A stretch of 58,599 nt of DNA from Magnetococcales bacterium (lineage in GTDB: Bacteria; Pseudomonadota; Magnetococcia; Magnetococcales; Magnetaquicoccaceae): NCBI GenBank assembly GCA_015231915.1, contig JADGAR010000022.1, positions 824-59,422 of the forward strand. Direction: 5' to 3'. The notes below the pieces were generated by a model. That model ran no database searches. It saw only the letters and a list, made by a program, of their open reading frames with translations, and was not told the origin of the DNA. The first letter of the stretch is position 1, and every line of letters starts with the position of its first letter. The position numbers and the translations under genes are program-made. This document shows, piece after piece, positions 38,249-47,479 of the stretch.

Positions 38249-39919
38249 ATGACGCCGCTCGCCCTCCTCGGAGGCATCCTGTTCAACCGCTATACCCTGT
38301 TTTTGGCCGGTCTCGGTCTCTATCTGCTGGCCACCCATCCGATCATCGAGGTGACCCACGGCATCGAGCGCATGGAGATCCCACTGCTGCTCTATCTCTA
38401 CTACTGCCTCAACGCCTTTGCCCGAGAGTCGAAATGGCAGCCCGTCACCGCCGCCTTTCCGCTGCTCCTGCTCTACCTGATCCACGATTACTACTTCCTG
38501 CGCTTTTTCCGCATCCCCAAGATCAACGATCTGACCCAGGTCCCGGAACTGTTCAGCGTCACCGGCTGGGAAGTCAACCTGACCCTCGCCTGCGTGGCCC
38601 TGCTGCTGGTCTACCTGCTCGTCACCCGGTTTCACATCACCAAAAAGGGCATGGTCCTGGCGATCCCCGCCGTGCTCGTGCTGGCCGGCCCGCTTCTCCG
38701 TCCGGCCCTCTTCATCCAACTCTATTCCCACCTCTCCCGCGAGGTGATCCACTACGCCACGGTCGTCAACGTGGAATACAACGGTCGCCTGGTCACTGCC
38801 CTCTACAACGAGGCCAGGCGCCGGGATACCATGTCCCACATCGCCCAATACCGCGACATCGAAAAACTGGCCCTCCGCCTTCCCGACGAGATGGAAAGAC
38901 CGGAAAAGGCCAATGGCCGCAACGTCCACATGATCGTTCTGGAAGGGTTCCTCGACCCCACCCTGCTGGCCAATCTCCCCGCCCGGCTCCAGCCGCTCCA
39001 CCAGGATTTCCTCAAGACCCTCTCCGGACACCTGGGTTTTTCCATCTCTCCAGTCTTCGGCGGCTACACCGCCCAGGCGGAATTCGAGCTCCTGTGCGGC
39101 GTCCCCGCCTTCCAGGAGTTCGACGAGATCGAGTTCAACGTCTTTTCCGGCTCGCCCACCTACTGCCTGCCTGCCGTCCTGCGCCGCCTCGGCTACCGGA
39201 CCGCCGCCTCCAACGCCTTCAAACCCGACTTCTTCAACGCCATGCCCGCCTATCGCGGCCTGGGCTTCGAGGCGACCTATTTTGCCAAGGAATACACCCC
39301 TTCCATGGAAACCTACCTGACCAAAGGAGAGGATCAGGAAAACAAATATTTCTATGACAACGAACTGTTCGCCCAGAATCTGGCCTTCGTCGAGCGAATG
39401 CTGGCCGAAAAAAAACCGTTCTTCAATTATCTCCTGACCGTCTACGGCCATTTCCCCTTCGAGTACGGCAGCCGGATGGGGCCGCCACGCTATCCTGCAT
39501 CCGAGTTGCCCTGGGATCTGGAACGGATCATCAACCAGCTCCATTACCGATCCAAGGCCGTGAGCGACTATGTGCAAAAACTCCTAACCCTGGACCCGGA
39601 GGCACTGATCATCCTGGTCAGCGATCACCTCCCCCCCCTGGAAGGCGGCGTCAACGTCTACGGCAAATACGGCTATCTGCGGGAGGGGCTGGAAGAACGC
39701 TTCTATCGCAACCGCCTGCTGATCTTCCGTAACGGCAAGCCGGAGCGAAAAGAAAATTTTTATCATTTCAATATTTACCGGCTGATCCTCGATTATGTCA
39801 CCGCCGGAGAATACTGCAAAAACAAATCATGCGACTTCCGCTTTCCCTTCGACAAGGAGACCTTGCGGGACGATTATCACATCATCATGGGACTGGCATC
39901 CAAGGGGCTGAACCTGTGA
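38249..39919 (+). CDS. LTA synthase/OpgB-family sulfatase-fold transferase
   Basis: 556-residue inner-membrane protein: four to five N-terminal helices (to about 165) and a periplasmic sulfatase-fold domain. Metal and catalytic motifs are visible: MIVLEGFLDP, the nucleophile Thr in SPVFGGYTAQAEFELLCG, and VSDHLPP. The family transfers phosphoglycerol (LtaS, OpgB, CgmA) or phosphoethanolamine. Here, directly after a glucan synthase gene, phosphoglycerol decoration of a periplasmic glucan is the simplest guess. GGAGG at 38233 fits ATG 38249; a TTG at 38219 would overlap the synthase and has no site. Confidence 0.85.
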   Translation: MTPLALLGGILFNRYTLFLAGLGLYLLATHPIIEVTHGIERMEIPLLLYLYYCLNAFARESKWQPVTAAFPLLLLYLIHDYYFLRFFRIPKINDLTQVPELFSVTGWEVNLTLACVALLLVYLLVTRFHITKKGMVLAIPAVLVLAGPLLRPALFIQLYSHLSREVIHYATVVNVEYNGRLVTALYNEARRRDTMSHIAQYRDIEKLALRLPDEMERPEKANGRNVHMIVLEGFLDPTLLANLPARLQPLHQDFLKTLSGHLGFSISPVFGGYTAQAEFELLCGVPAFQEFDEIEFNVFSGSPTYCLPAVLRRLGYRTAASNAFKPDFFNAMPAYRGLGFEATYFAKEYTPSMETYLTKGEDQENKYFYDNELFAQNLAFVERMLAEKKPFFNYLLTVYGHFPFEYGSRMGPPRYPASELPWDLERIINQLHYRSKAVSDYVQKLLTLDPEALIILVSDHLPPLEGGVNVYGKYGYLREGLEERFYRNRLLIFRNGKPERKENFYHFNIYRLILDYVTAGEYCKNKSCDFRFPFDKETLRDDYHIIMGLASKGLNL

Positions 39920-39938
39920 AGTAACGCTTGACACCGCT

Positions 39939-40112
39939 ATGAAAATCATTTACATTCTGTTAAATCTGTCGCTGTTGTCAGGATGCACGGCCAGGGAGAT
40001 CGGCAACACGGTCTATCAGGGATTGAAAAACAAACAGTGCATGGCCGAGCAAGGCGCTCCCATCCGATGTGCCCACCAATCTGCCGACCTTGGGGGAGGA
40101 CGCAATGAATGA
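39939..40112 (+). CDS. Small lipoprotein (57 residues)
   Basis: Short reading frame with a clear lipoprotein signal: [16 protein letters not shown], lipobox LSG-C at residues 14-16. The mature part is about 42 residues with two further Cys (KNKQCMAEQ and IRCAHQ) that could form a disulfide. Its stop overlaps the start of the chemoreceptor gene by 8 bases, which supports real translation by coupling. No family recognised; it could be an envelope partner of the glucan enzymes or of the receptor. Confidence 0.65.
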   Translation: MKIIYILLNLSLLSGCTAREIGNTVYQGLKNKQCMAEQGAPIRCAHQSADLGGGRNE

Positions 40113-41598
40113 TATGAAAATAGGTACAAGACTTGCTTCAGGGTTTTTATTTATACTGTTAATTATTTCAGGAGCATTCGGACTGGTATTGTTTGAAACC
40201 CTGGAAATCCGCAAAGAGTCCAGACAAATCCGCGACGAGGCCGTGCCGTTCGCCCTGCTGGCGGAAAAAATGTCCGGGGACGTCAACGCCGTGCAGCAGT
40301 TCCTGACGGATGCCTCCCTCACCCACGAACGGGAGGCGGTTCGGGAGGCGATGGAATTCGCCGGGAAGGTCCGTGAAGGCAGCGACCGTTTCTTGAAGAT
40401 GTTCAGCGACGAACACAACCAGGACGAGATGCGCCGGGTGGACACCATCCGCAAGAATTTCGAGAAATTCCTGCTGACCGGCCAAAAGATGGTGGAGGCC
40501 TACATCGAACGGGGCAAGGAAGAGGGCGATACCCTCATGGAGACGTTCGACAAGGACGCCGAGGAGCTGCGCAAAGCCCTGGAACCATTGCGGGAAAGCC
40601 AGCTCACCGAGGTGCAGGCCAAGTTGGTCCATGCGGTGGAAACCACGGAAACGCTGGAATCCTGGCTCAGCGGCATCGCCGGGTTCACGCTGATTGCCAC
40701 CCTGATCATCGCCCTGCTCCTCACCCGCAGCATCACCAAACCCTTGCACGGCTGCCTGAACCAGTTGGAGCGCTTCGCGGAAGGGGATCTGACCATTCAT
40801 TGTCGCCTGATGCGCAAGGACGAACTGGGACACCTCGCCCGCACCATCGCCACCACCGCAGAGAGATTGCGCGGGGTGATGAAGGATATCCACAACGCCG
40901 CAAGCCAGGTGACCTCCGGCAGTCAGGAAATCTCCGACGCGGCGCAGGATCTCTCCCAGGGGACTGCCGAGCAGGCGGCCTCCATCGAGGAGACCTCTGC
41001 CGCCATGGAGGAGATGACAAAAAACATTCAACAAAATACCGACCACGCCCACACGACCCACACCCTGGCGCAAAAGACCGCCAGGGAGGCAGCCGAAGGG
41101 GGCGAGGCGGTGACAAAGGCGGTCCACGCCATGCGGGAAATCGCCTCCCGGATCGGCATCATCGAGGAGATCGCCAGACAGACCAACCTGCTGGCCCTGA
41201 ACGCGGCCATCGAGGCGGCACGGGCCGGGGAGCACGGCAAGGGGTTCGCGGTGGTGGCCGCCGAAGTGAGAAAACTGGCGGAGCGCAGCCAAACCGCCGC
41301 CGGCGAGATCGGCCAGCTTTCCAGCACCAGCGTGTCGGTGGCGGAACGGGCCGGGGCGATCATTCAGGAACTGGTGCCCGACATCCTCAAAAGCTCGGAG
41401 CTGATTCAGGAGATCAACGCCGCGAGCCAGGAACAGAGCCAGAAGGCCGTGGAGATCAATCAGACGATCCAGCGCTTGGACGAGGTGATCCAGCAGAATG
41501 CCGGGGCCTCCGAGGAGCTGGCCGCCACCTCCGAGGAGCTGAACGCCCAGGCGGAATTGATGCGACAATCCATCGCCTTCTTCAATCTGGGGGAATGA
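40105..41598 (+). CDS. Methyl-accepting chemotaxis protein
   Basis: Transmembrane chemoreceptor of 497 residues. Helices at about 9-30 and 193-212 enclose a four-helix-bundle periplasmic sensor (about 31-192) of the MCP_4HB type. HAMP (about 213-265) is followed by the coiled-coil signalling domain with the highly conserved hairpin tip [20 protein letters not shown]. Glu/Gln/Ala-rich methylation helices flank it. There is no C-terminal CheR-binding pentapeptide. The ATG at 40105 follows GGGGGAGGA. No che genes are nearby, so it feeds a pathway encoded elsewhere. Confidence 0.95.
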   Translation: MNDMKIGTRLASGFLFILLIISGAFGLVLFETLEIRKESRQIRDEAVPFALLAEKMSGDVNAVQQFLTDASLTHEREAVREAMEFAGKVREGSDRFLKMFSDEHNQDEMRRVDTIRKNFEKFLLTGQKMVEAYIERGKEEGDTLMETFDKDAEELRKALEPLRESQLTEVQAKLVHAVETTETLESWLSGIAGFTLIATLIIALLLTRSITKPLHGCLNQLERFAEGDLTIHCRLMRKDELGHLARTIATTAERLRGVMKDIHNAASQVTSGSQEISDAAQDLSQGTAEQAASIEETSAAMEEMTKNIQQNTDHAHTTHTLAQKTAREAAEGGEAVTKAVHAMREIASRIGIIEEIARQTNLLALNAAIEAARAGEHGKGFAVVAAEVRKLAERSQTAAGEIGQLSSTSVSVAERAGAIIQELVPDILKSSELIQEINAASQEQSQKAVEINQTIQRLDEVIQQNAGASEELAATSEELNAQAELMRQSIAFFNLGE

Positions 41599-41614
41599 AA
41601 CGCCGCACCGGGTG

Positions 41615-42097
41615 CTACCGGCACTCCTCCGCCAGACAGATCAATTCGATCCCGGCATAATCGGCGATCAATCGGGACCGTTCGTCGGGATAGGGACCGC
41701 CGAAGATCACCCGCTTGATCCCCACGTTGGCCAGCATCCCCATGCAGGAGGCGCAGGGCTGACAGGTGACATAGACCACCGATCCCTCCAGGGAGACCCC
41801 GTGGCGGGCGGCATTGGCCACCCCGTTGGCCTCGGCGTGGGCGCAGACGCACAGATCCAGCCCCTGCCCGCTGGGCAACCCCGCCACCCGCCGCGCACAG
41901 ACATCCGGATGGGGATAACCGCTCGGCACCCCATTGAACCCCGTGGCCAACAGCCGCTTGTCCCGCACGAATACCGCACCCACCTTGCGGCCCGATGCGC
42001 AGGTGCTCATCTGGGCGGCCAGATGGGCGGCATCCATCCAGTGACGATCCCAGGCCGGTCGGCCCGCATGGACGGGGACGGAAGATTCCATCGTCAT
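41615..42097 (-). CDS. dCMP deaminase-like zinc enzyme
   Basis: 160-residue cytidine/deoxycytidylate deaminase family member (ComEB-type), which converts dCMP to dUMP for dTMP synthesis. Zinc ligands and the catalytic Glu are present in CAHAEANGVANAA (HAE) and TCQPCASCMGML (PCxxC). GRKVGAVFV and GFNGVPSGYPHPD are also typical of the family. ATG at 42097 overlaps the lnt stop (ATGA); another ATG lies two codons in. Last gene of the coaD-lnt run. Confidence 0.9.
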   Translation of the reverse strand: MTMESSVPVHAGRPAWDRHWMDAAHLAAQMSTCASGRKVGAVFVRDKRLLATGFNGVPSGYPHPDVCARRVAGLPSGQGLDLCVCAHAEANGVANAARHGVSLEGSVVYVTCQPCASCMGMLANVGIKRVIFGGPYPDERSRLIADYAGIELICLAEECR

Positions 42098-43668
42098 GGT
42101 TCCACGCTCCCAGGTTGCCTGCGGGTCAATACAAAAGCGACCACACAGAGACCAAACCACAGCCAGATCCAGTAGCGCCCGGTGCGCACCCAGACGCTCT
42201 GTCCGGTGCCACGGGTCACGGTTCGCTCCAACACCCCCTTCTGGTTGGGGTCGATACGCCCCAATTCTTGACCCAGATGGTCGAACATCGCCGAAATCCC
42301 GGTGTTGGCCACCCGGATCATGGGCAGCCGGTTTTCCACGGCCCGCATGCGTGCCATGGCCAGATGCTGCGGCTTGGCCGACTCGCCGAACCAGGCGTCG
42401 TTGGTGACGTTGATCAGCCAACGCGCCCCCCGCCCCGCCAACAGACGCACCTCGTCGGGAAAAATCACCTCGTAGCAAATCAATGCCCCGATGGCCCCAT
42501 GCACCCACGCCATCGGCTCCGGCTGCCCGCCACGGGAAAAATCCTTGGTGCCATGCGTCAATTTCTGCAAATGACCGGGCAGCAATGCCCGAAACGGGAT
42601 ATACTCTCCAAACGGCACCAGGTGATCCTTGTCGTAGCGATGCCGGAACTCCCCCTTCTCATCGGCATCGATCAAGACCATGCTATTGAAATACAACCAC
42701 TCCTTGCTCCCCTCGGACGCCCGGTCGGCCATGGGCGCTCCGGTGAGGATCGGCGCGCCCAGCCCCCGGCTCGCATCCGCGATCCGCCGCAACTCGCGCG
42801 GTGCGGCCTGCAGGAAAAAGGCCGCCGCCGTCTCCGGCCAGACCACCAGATCCACCGGATTGGCCAGATCGGCCAACAGATCCAGATAACGCCGCAACCC
42901 CTCCTCCTGATGGGCCGGGTCCCATTTCATCTTCTGGGGGATGTTGCCCTGCACGATGGCCATGCGCACCGGAGCGGTCCAGATGTCCCGTTCCATGCCC
43001 TCCCGCAGCCCGGCCAACCGCCACTGGCCATACAACCAGCCCCCCCCCAGCGTCCCGGCGACCAAGCCGATCACCACGAACCAGGAAAAACGCAGCCGCC
43101 ACTCCCCTGGCCGTGCCAAGACCGCCGCCAGGGCCGCACAAAACAGGGTGAGCCACGACAACAGATAGACCCCCCCCAGATCGGCCACCTGGAGCATGGT
43201 CAACGACCCATCCCACGCATACCCGACCAGATTCCAGGGAAACCCGCTCAGCAGATGGGCGCGCAGCCATTCGGTGACCACCCACAACGCCGGAGCGGCC
43301 AACGGCAACAGCCAGGGCCGACCGGCCAGACGCGGCAACACCGCCCCGAACAGGGCTGGATAAACGGCCAGAATCGCAGCCAGACCCAGCATCAGAAAAA
43401 TCGCCAGCGGCGCGGGCAATCCGCCGAAGGTGTGCAGGCTGGTCCACAGCCACACCTGTCCCAAACCGAAATGCCCCAGCCCGAAACAAAACCCCAACCA
43501 CGCCCCCCGGCGCGGGGCAGCGGTCTCCACCAGTCGCATCAGCACCGCCAGTCCGGCGATCATCGGCAGGGGATCGGGATCCGGGGGCAGTCCCCACACC
43601 GCCACCATCCCGGCCAGCAGCGCCCCCAAAGACTCCCGGTCCCGCCAGAATGCGACCCGCTCAGCCAT
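42094..43668 (-). CDS. lnt: Apolipoprotein N-acyltransferase
   Basis: Inner-membrane enzyme of 524 residues that adds the third acyl chain to lipoproteins. N-terminal helices (about 10-190) are followed by a periplasmic nitrilase-like domain with the Glu-Lys-Cys triad in WPETA, YDKDHLVPFGEY and ICYEVIFPD. A final helix lies at the C-terminus. The ATG at 43668 (MAERVAFW) is chosen; sequence before it belongs to ybeY, which it overlaps by 8 bases. The ybeZ-ybeY-lnt order is conserved in proteobacteria; the usual CorC gene between ybeY and lnt is absent here. Confidence 0.95.
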   Translation of the reverse strand: MAERVAFWRDRESLGALLAGMVAVWGLPPDPDPLPMIAGLAVLMRLVETAAPRRGAWLGFCFGLGHFGLGQVWLWTSLHTFGGLPAPLAIFLMLGLAAILAVYPALFGAVLPRLAGRPWLLPLAAPALWVVTEWLRAHLLSGFPWNLVGYAWDGSLTMLQVADLGGVYLLSWLTLFCAALAAVLARPGEWRLRFSWFVVIGLVAGTLGGGWLYGQWRLAGLREGMERDIWTAPVRMAIVQGNIPQKMKWDPAHQEEGLRRYLDLLADLANPVDLVVWPETAAAFFLQAAPRELRRIADASRGLGAPILTGAPMADRASEGSKEWLYFNSMVLIDADEKGEFRHRYDKDHLVPFGEYIPFRALLPGHLQKLTHGTKDFSRGGQPEPMAWVHGAIGALICYEVIFPDEVRLLAGRGARWLINVTNDAWFGESAKPQHLAMARMRAVENRLPMIRVANTGISAMFDHLGQELGRIDPNQKGVLERTVTRGTGQSVWVRTGRYWIWLWFGLCVVAFVLTRRQPGSVEP

Positions 43669-44137
43669 AGGGATCCGCAATCCCGAGACCGGCCAAAATG
43701 GCGATCTCCCGTGCTTCCTGGCGCTCGGCCTCGGCCTCGGACCGTTCGTGATCATACCCCAGCAGGTGCAACACCCCATGCACCGCCAGATGGACCAGCC
43801 GCGCCTCCAGGGTGACGCCCGCCTCCCCGGCCTCGGCCAGGGTGGTCTCGTAGGGAATCACCACATCCCCCAGCAACACCGGCCCCTCGTCCGGCTCCGG
43901 CAGGGCATCCCCGTCCTCCATGGCAAACGACAGCACATTGGCCGGACGATCCAGGCCGCGATGTCTCCGGTTGAGTTCCCGGGAGTGCTCGTCATTGGTC
44001 AAGAGGATGCCCACTTCCACCTCCTCGCCCACCCCTCTGCCCTCGGACTCCAGGGTGGCACGCACCGCGCGGGCGACCTGTTCCTCAACCTCTCCCCAGC
44101 GGGGAGAGAAGAGATTTACCAGAACTGTTGCCGGCAT
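43661..44137 (-). CDS. ybeY: Endoribonuclease YbeY (rRNA maturation)
   Basis: 158-residue zinc-dependent RNase needed for 16S rRNA 3-prime maturation and ribosome quality control. The signature H-G-x-L-H-L-x-G-Y-D-H is present as HGVLHLLGYDHE, giving the three zinc-ligand His. NRRHRGLDRPANVLSFA and GDVVIPYE are also family hallmarks. ATG at 44137 is preceded by GGAAGGAG. It overlaps the end of the 7TM-HD gene by 53 bases, an unusually long overlap. Confidence 0.95.
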   Translation of the reverse strand: MPATVLVNLFSPRWGEVEEQVARAVRATLESEGRGVGEEVEVGILLTNDEHSRELNRRHRGLDRPANVLSFAMEDGDALPEPDEGPVLLGDVVIPYETTLAEAGEAGVTLEARLVHLAVHGVLHLLGYDHERSEAEAERQEAREIAILAGLGIADPYG

Positions 44138-46418
44138 GACGCACTCCTTCCGCACGTTTCTTGACCTGATCCGGATACTCGATCCGGCGATGATAGAAAC
44201 CCAACGTCAACACGCGGGTAAAGGCCTCCTCGATGCGCGCGATCTCCTGGAGGGTCAGACGGCACTCCTGGAGTTGCCCGTCGCGGATCTTGGCAGCGAC
44301 GATGCGCTCCACCAGGGCCTGAATCTGCGCGGGGGATGGGGTTTTCAGGGTACGCGCCGCCGCCTCCACCGAGTCGGCCAGCATCAGGATGCCCCCTTCG
44401 CGGGACTGGGGTTTGGGACCCGGATAGCGGAAATCGGCCTCCGCGATCTGTTCGCCGCGCTTGGCGGCCTGATTCACCGCCCGGTTGTGAAAGAACTGCA
44501 ACAACGACGTGCCATGATGGGTGGTGACCGCCTCCATGATCGGCCCCCCCAGCTTGTACTGCCGCACCAGGTCCACCCCGTCCTTGACATGCCCCTGGAT
44601 CACCTTGACCGACATGGAAGGCGACAGGTGGTCATGGCGGTTCTCCCCAGACTGGTTCTCAACGAAATAATGGGGTTTCGTCATCTTGCCGATGTCGTGA
44701 TAGAGCGCCATCACGCGGGCCATCAGGGGATTGGCGCCGATGCTCTCGGCAGCGGTCTCCGCCAGATTGCCCATCATGACCGAATGGTGATAGGTGCCGG
44801 GCGAACGCAGCGAAAGATTCTTGAGCAGGGGATGATCCCCGGAGGCCAACTCCAGCAACCGGGAGTCGGTGTTGATATTGAAAAGGAATTCGAACAGGGG
44901 AATCACGGCCAGGGTCCACAGACCGGTCATCAGACCGCTGCCGAACGCCATACTCCCCCCCAGGATCCACTCCCAGGACGGGGGACGATCCGACAACAAC
45001 TCCACGGCGGGCATGGCCAGCATCTGGGCCAGCCCCACCCAGAACCCGGCGACCAGCACGTCGTAGCGGCGACGGCAGACCCGCAACACGGCCCCTCCGA
45101 CCAGGGAACCGAGCATGAAATAAAGAAAGAACGGCAATCCGCCGCTGGTTTCCAGGGCGCAAAGAAAAGAGAGGATGACCCCCATGATCAGCGCGCTCCC
45201 CGGAATTCCCGCACGCGCGCCGATGGTCATGGCGGCCATGGCCGACCCCATGGCCGCCAGGGGCAGATACGAGGCCATCCGGGTCGGCCAGGAAAAGATC
45301 TCCGCCAGGCCCTGACCGATGGTGAAGGTGAGACTCGACAACAGGGAAGTCACCAGCAGGATGGTTCCCAGGATATAGAAGGTCTGACGCTCCCGGGGAA
45401 ACTCGCTGGAGGTGACCAGCAGAAACTTGCGCCCCAGCCACAGGCAGAGCAGCAACGCCATGAACAGCCCAAGGATGTTCATGGCCATCTTGCCGGTCCA
45501 GCGGTTCTGGTTCAGGGCATCGATTTTCAGTCGGGCGACATCGGTGACCTCCGCCCCTTCCTGGATGATCAACTGCCCGCGCCGCAACTGATAGAACACC
45601 GGATCGACCGTCGCCGCCGCCTGCTCGCGACGCGCCTTGGTCTCGGCCAGATTCAGCACCAGGGTTGGCCGGACATAGATGCCCACCTGGTCCAACACCC
45701 ATTTGCGCACCGCCTCCGGTATGATGGAAAGCTTCTGGGGCGCCGATTTTTCCAGCAGACGGCGCAATCCGGCCAGATCCATCAGGTCCTTGGCCCCGGT
45801 TCCGGCGGTGGTACGGCTCACGTCCTCGCCGACCGCATGCACCACGTAGGGGGTATGCGCCAGATCGTTGAGCACCTCCGGTCCGCTCACCACACGAATC
45901 TGGCTGTGCCCTTCCAGCCAGGTGGAGATCTCCGTGGCCAACAGGGAAAGATCCTTGATCCCCATCAGGGTATTGAAGGCCGCCGGATCCACCTCGTCCT
46001 CGATGCGCTGGGAGAAGAGGTCGCGAATCCGCTCCTTTTCGTCGCGCATGGGGGTCAGGCGCACCTCTTCCAGCCATTTCAGGTGTTCCCAGATCCGATG
46101 ACCGACGGCTTCCATCATGCCGGGATCCCAGTCGTACACCGGCACGGTCGCGGCGGCGGCCTCCCAACGCCGCTTTTTGGTGGTCTCCTTGTCCTCGACC
46201 AGCAGGTCGCGATCCGCCTTGATGTCCCGTGTGGCGATATCCCCGACCTGCGGCAGATAGAGTGGCCGCAACACCACCGGCGAGAAGATCAGGGTCAACA
46301 TCCCGACCAGCAACAGAAACAGCAGCGCATCCACCAGCACGGAGACCTTCCAGAATCCGTTGCCATCCAGGGAGCGCCCCCGCAAGCGGGCGGCCACTTT
46401 TTCGCGATCAACGGCCAT
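44085..46418 (-). CDS. 7TM-HD domain phosphohydrolase (PgpH/YqfF family)
   Basis: 777-residue membrane protein: an N-terminal helix (about 27-47), a large extracytoplasmic 7TMR-HDED domain (about 50-300), seven helices (about 310-500) and a cytoplasmic HD domain (about 515-740). Metal-binding motifs are visible: PGTYHHSVMMGNLAE, LYHDIGKM and THHGTS. In Listeria the homologue PgpH degrades cyclic di-AMP. No diadenylate cyclase is in this window, so that role is only a suggestion here. It overlaps phoH by 11 bases and ybeY by 53. The last residues (SLLSPLGRG) come from a palindromic repeat at 44090-44108 and look like a late C-terminal extension. Confidence 0.9.
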   Translation of the reverse strand: MAVDREKVAARLRGRSLDGNGFWKVSVLVDALLFLLLVGMLTLIFSPVVLRPLYLPQVGDIATRDIKADRDLLVEDKETTKKRRWEAAAATVPVYDWDPGMMEAVGHRIWEHLKWLEEVRLTPMRDEKERIRDLFSQRIEDEVDPAAFNTLMGIKDLSLLATEISTWLEGHSQIRVVSGPEVLNDLAHTPYVVHAVGEDVSRTTAGTGAKDLMDLAGLRRLLEKSAPQKLSIIPEAVRKWVLDQVGIYVRPTLVLNLAETKARREQAAATVDPVFYQLRRGQLIIQEGAEVTDVARLKIDALNQNRWTGKMAMNILGLFMALLLCLWLGRKFLLVTSSEFPRERQTFYILGTILLVTSLLSSLTFTIGQGLAEIFSWPTRMASYLPLAAMGSAMAAMTIGARAGIPGSALIMGVILSFLCALETSGGLPFFLYFMLGSLVGGAVLRVCRRRYDVLVAGFWVGLAQMLAMPAVELLSDRPPSWEWILGGSMAFGSGLMTGLWTLAVIPLFEFLFNINTDSRLLELASGDHPLLKNLSLRSPGTYHHSVMMGNLAETAAESIGANPLMARVMALYHDIGKMTKPHYFVENQSGENRHDHLSPSMSVKVIQGHVKDGVDLVRQYKLGGPIMEAVTTHHGTSLLQFFHNRAVNQAAKRGEQIAEADFRYPGPKPQSREGGILMLADSVEAAARTLKTPSPAQIQALVERIVAAKIRDGQLQECRLTLQEIARIEEAFTRVLTLGFYHRRIEYPDQVKKRAEGVRHAGNSSGKSLLSPLGRG
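44090..44108. repeat. CTCTCCCC-AGC-GGGGAGAG palindrome
   Basis: Perfect 8-bp inverted repeat with a 3-base loop. It lies inside the overlap of the 7TM-HD gene tail and the ybeY 5-prime end, 29 bases from the ybeY start codon. It looks like a short palindromic repeat element; it could also form an mRNA hairpin. Confidence 0.7.
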
Positions 46419-47433
46419 GCCCCCCCCGCGTGGACCGTCGCACGGCGGCCTCCTCGTAAGCCCTCACGATGCGCCCCACCAGGGGATGACGCACCACGTC
46501 CCGATGGGTGAAGCGGGCCACGGCGATCCCTTCCACGCCGTGCAGGATCTCCACGGCATGGGCCAGCCCCGACTGCTGATGCGAGGGCAGGTCCACCTGG
46601 GTGACATCGCCGCACGCCACCACCCTGGACCCCTCCCCGAATCGGGTCAAGAACATCTTCATCTGCTCCACCGTGGCATTTTGAGCCTCGTCCAGAATGA
46701 TGAACGCCTCAGACAGGGTGCGTCCCCGCATATAGGCCAACGGAGCGATTTCCAGCAGATTGCGCCCCAACATCCGCTCCACTTTCTCGTAACCGAGCAT
46801 ATCGTACAATGCATCATACAGGGGACGCAGATACGGGTCCACCTTGTCCTGCAAATCCCCGGGAAGAAAGCCCAACCGCTCCCCCGCCTCCACTGCCGGG
46901 CGGGTCAGGATGATGCGTGCCACCCTTCCTTCGCTCAGGGCGGCCACCGCCGCCGCCACCGCCAGATAGGTCTTGCCCGTCCCCGCCGGACCCAGGGCGA
47001 ACACCAGACCGGTACTGGCGATCTGCCGCAGGTACTCCGCCTGACGCGGGGTGCGGGGATGGATCTCCCTGAGCGGGGTGCGCAACGCCCATTTGCCCAG
47101 CAAAAGTTCCTCTGCCGCTTCGTCCTTTTCCAGGGCGAGCAGACCCGCCTCCACCCGCTGGAGATCCACTGTCTGCCCCTGTTCCAGGGCGGCATAGAGC
47201 ATCTCCAGGAGACGGTGCGCCTTCTCCACCCGGTCGGGCGAGGCGGTCAAGGTGATGCTGTTGCCATTGGGATGGAGCGCCACGCCCATCCGCTCCTCCA
47301 CCAGACGCAGATGCTGATCCAGCGCCCCGCACAGATGCGCCACCAGGCGGTTGTCGGGAAACGCCAGGGTCGCGGTCGCGGTCTCGCCGGACGCGACCTC
47401 ATCCGATGTGGTGAATACGGGTCTCATGGACAT
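46408..47433 (-). CDS. ybeZ: PhoH-like ATPase (YbeZ)
   Basis: 341-residue P-loop ATPase with an N-terminal KH-like segment (about 20-90). Walker A is GPAGTGKTYLAVA and Walker B is FIILDEAQNAT; LTRPAVEAGERLGFLPGDL is also a family mark. YbeZ works with YbeY in ribosome and RNA metabolism. ATG at 47433 or 47427; both follow a moderate site. It overlaps the 7TM-HD gene by 11 bases and starts 46 bases after miaB. Confidence 0.95.
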   Translation of the reverse strand: MSMRPVFTTSDEVASGETATATLAFPDNRLVAHLCGALDQHLRLVEERMGVALHPNGNSITLTASPDRVEKAHRLLEMLYAALEQGQTVDLQRVEAGLLALEKDEAAEELLLGKWALRTPLREIHPRTPRQAEYLRQIASTGLVFALGPAGTGKTYLAVAAAVAALSEGRVARIILTRPAVEAGERLGFLPGDLQDKVDPYLRPLYDALYDMLGYEKVERMLGRNLLEIAPLAYMRGRTLSEAFIILDEAQNATVEQMKMFLTRFGEGSRVVACGDVTQVDLPSHQQSGLAHAVEILHGVEGIAVARFTHRDVVRHPLVGRIVRAYEEAAVRRSTRGGHGR

Positions 47434-47479
47434 CTATTACGGCAGATCCGGGCAGATTCTGAAATGAATTCGACATGGT

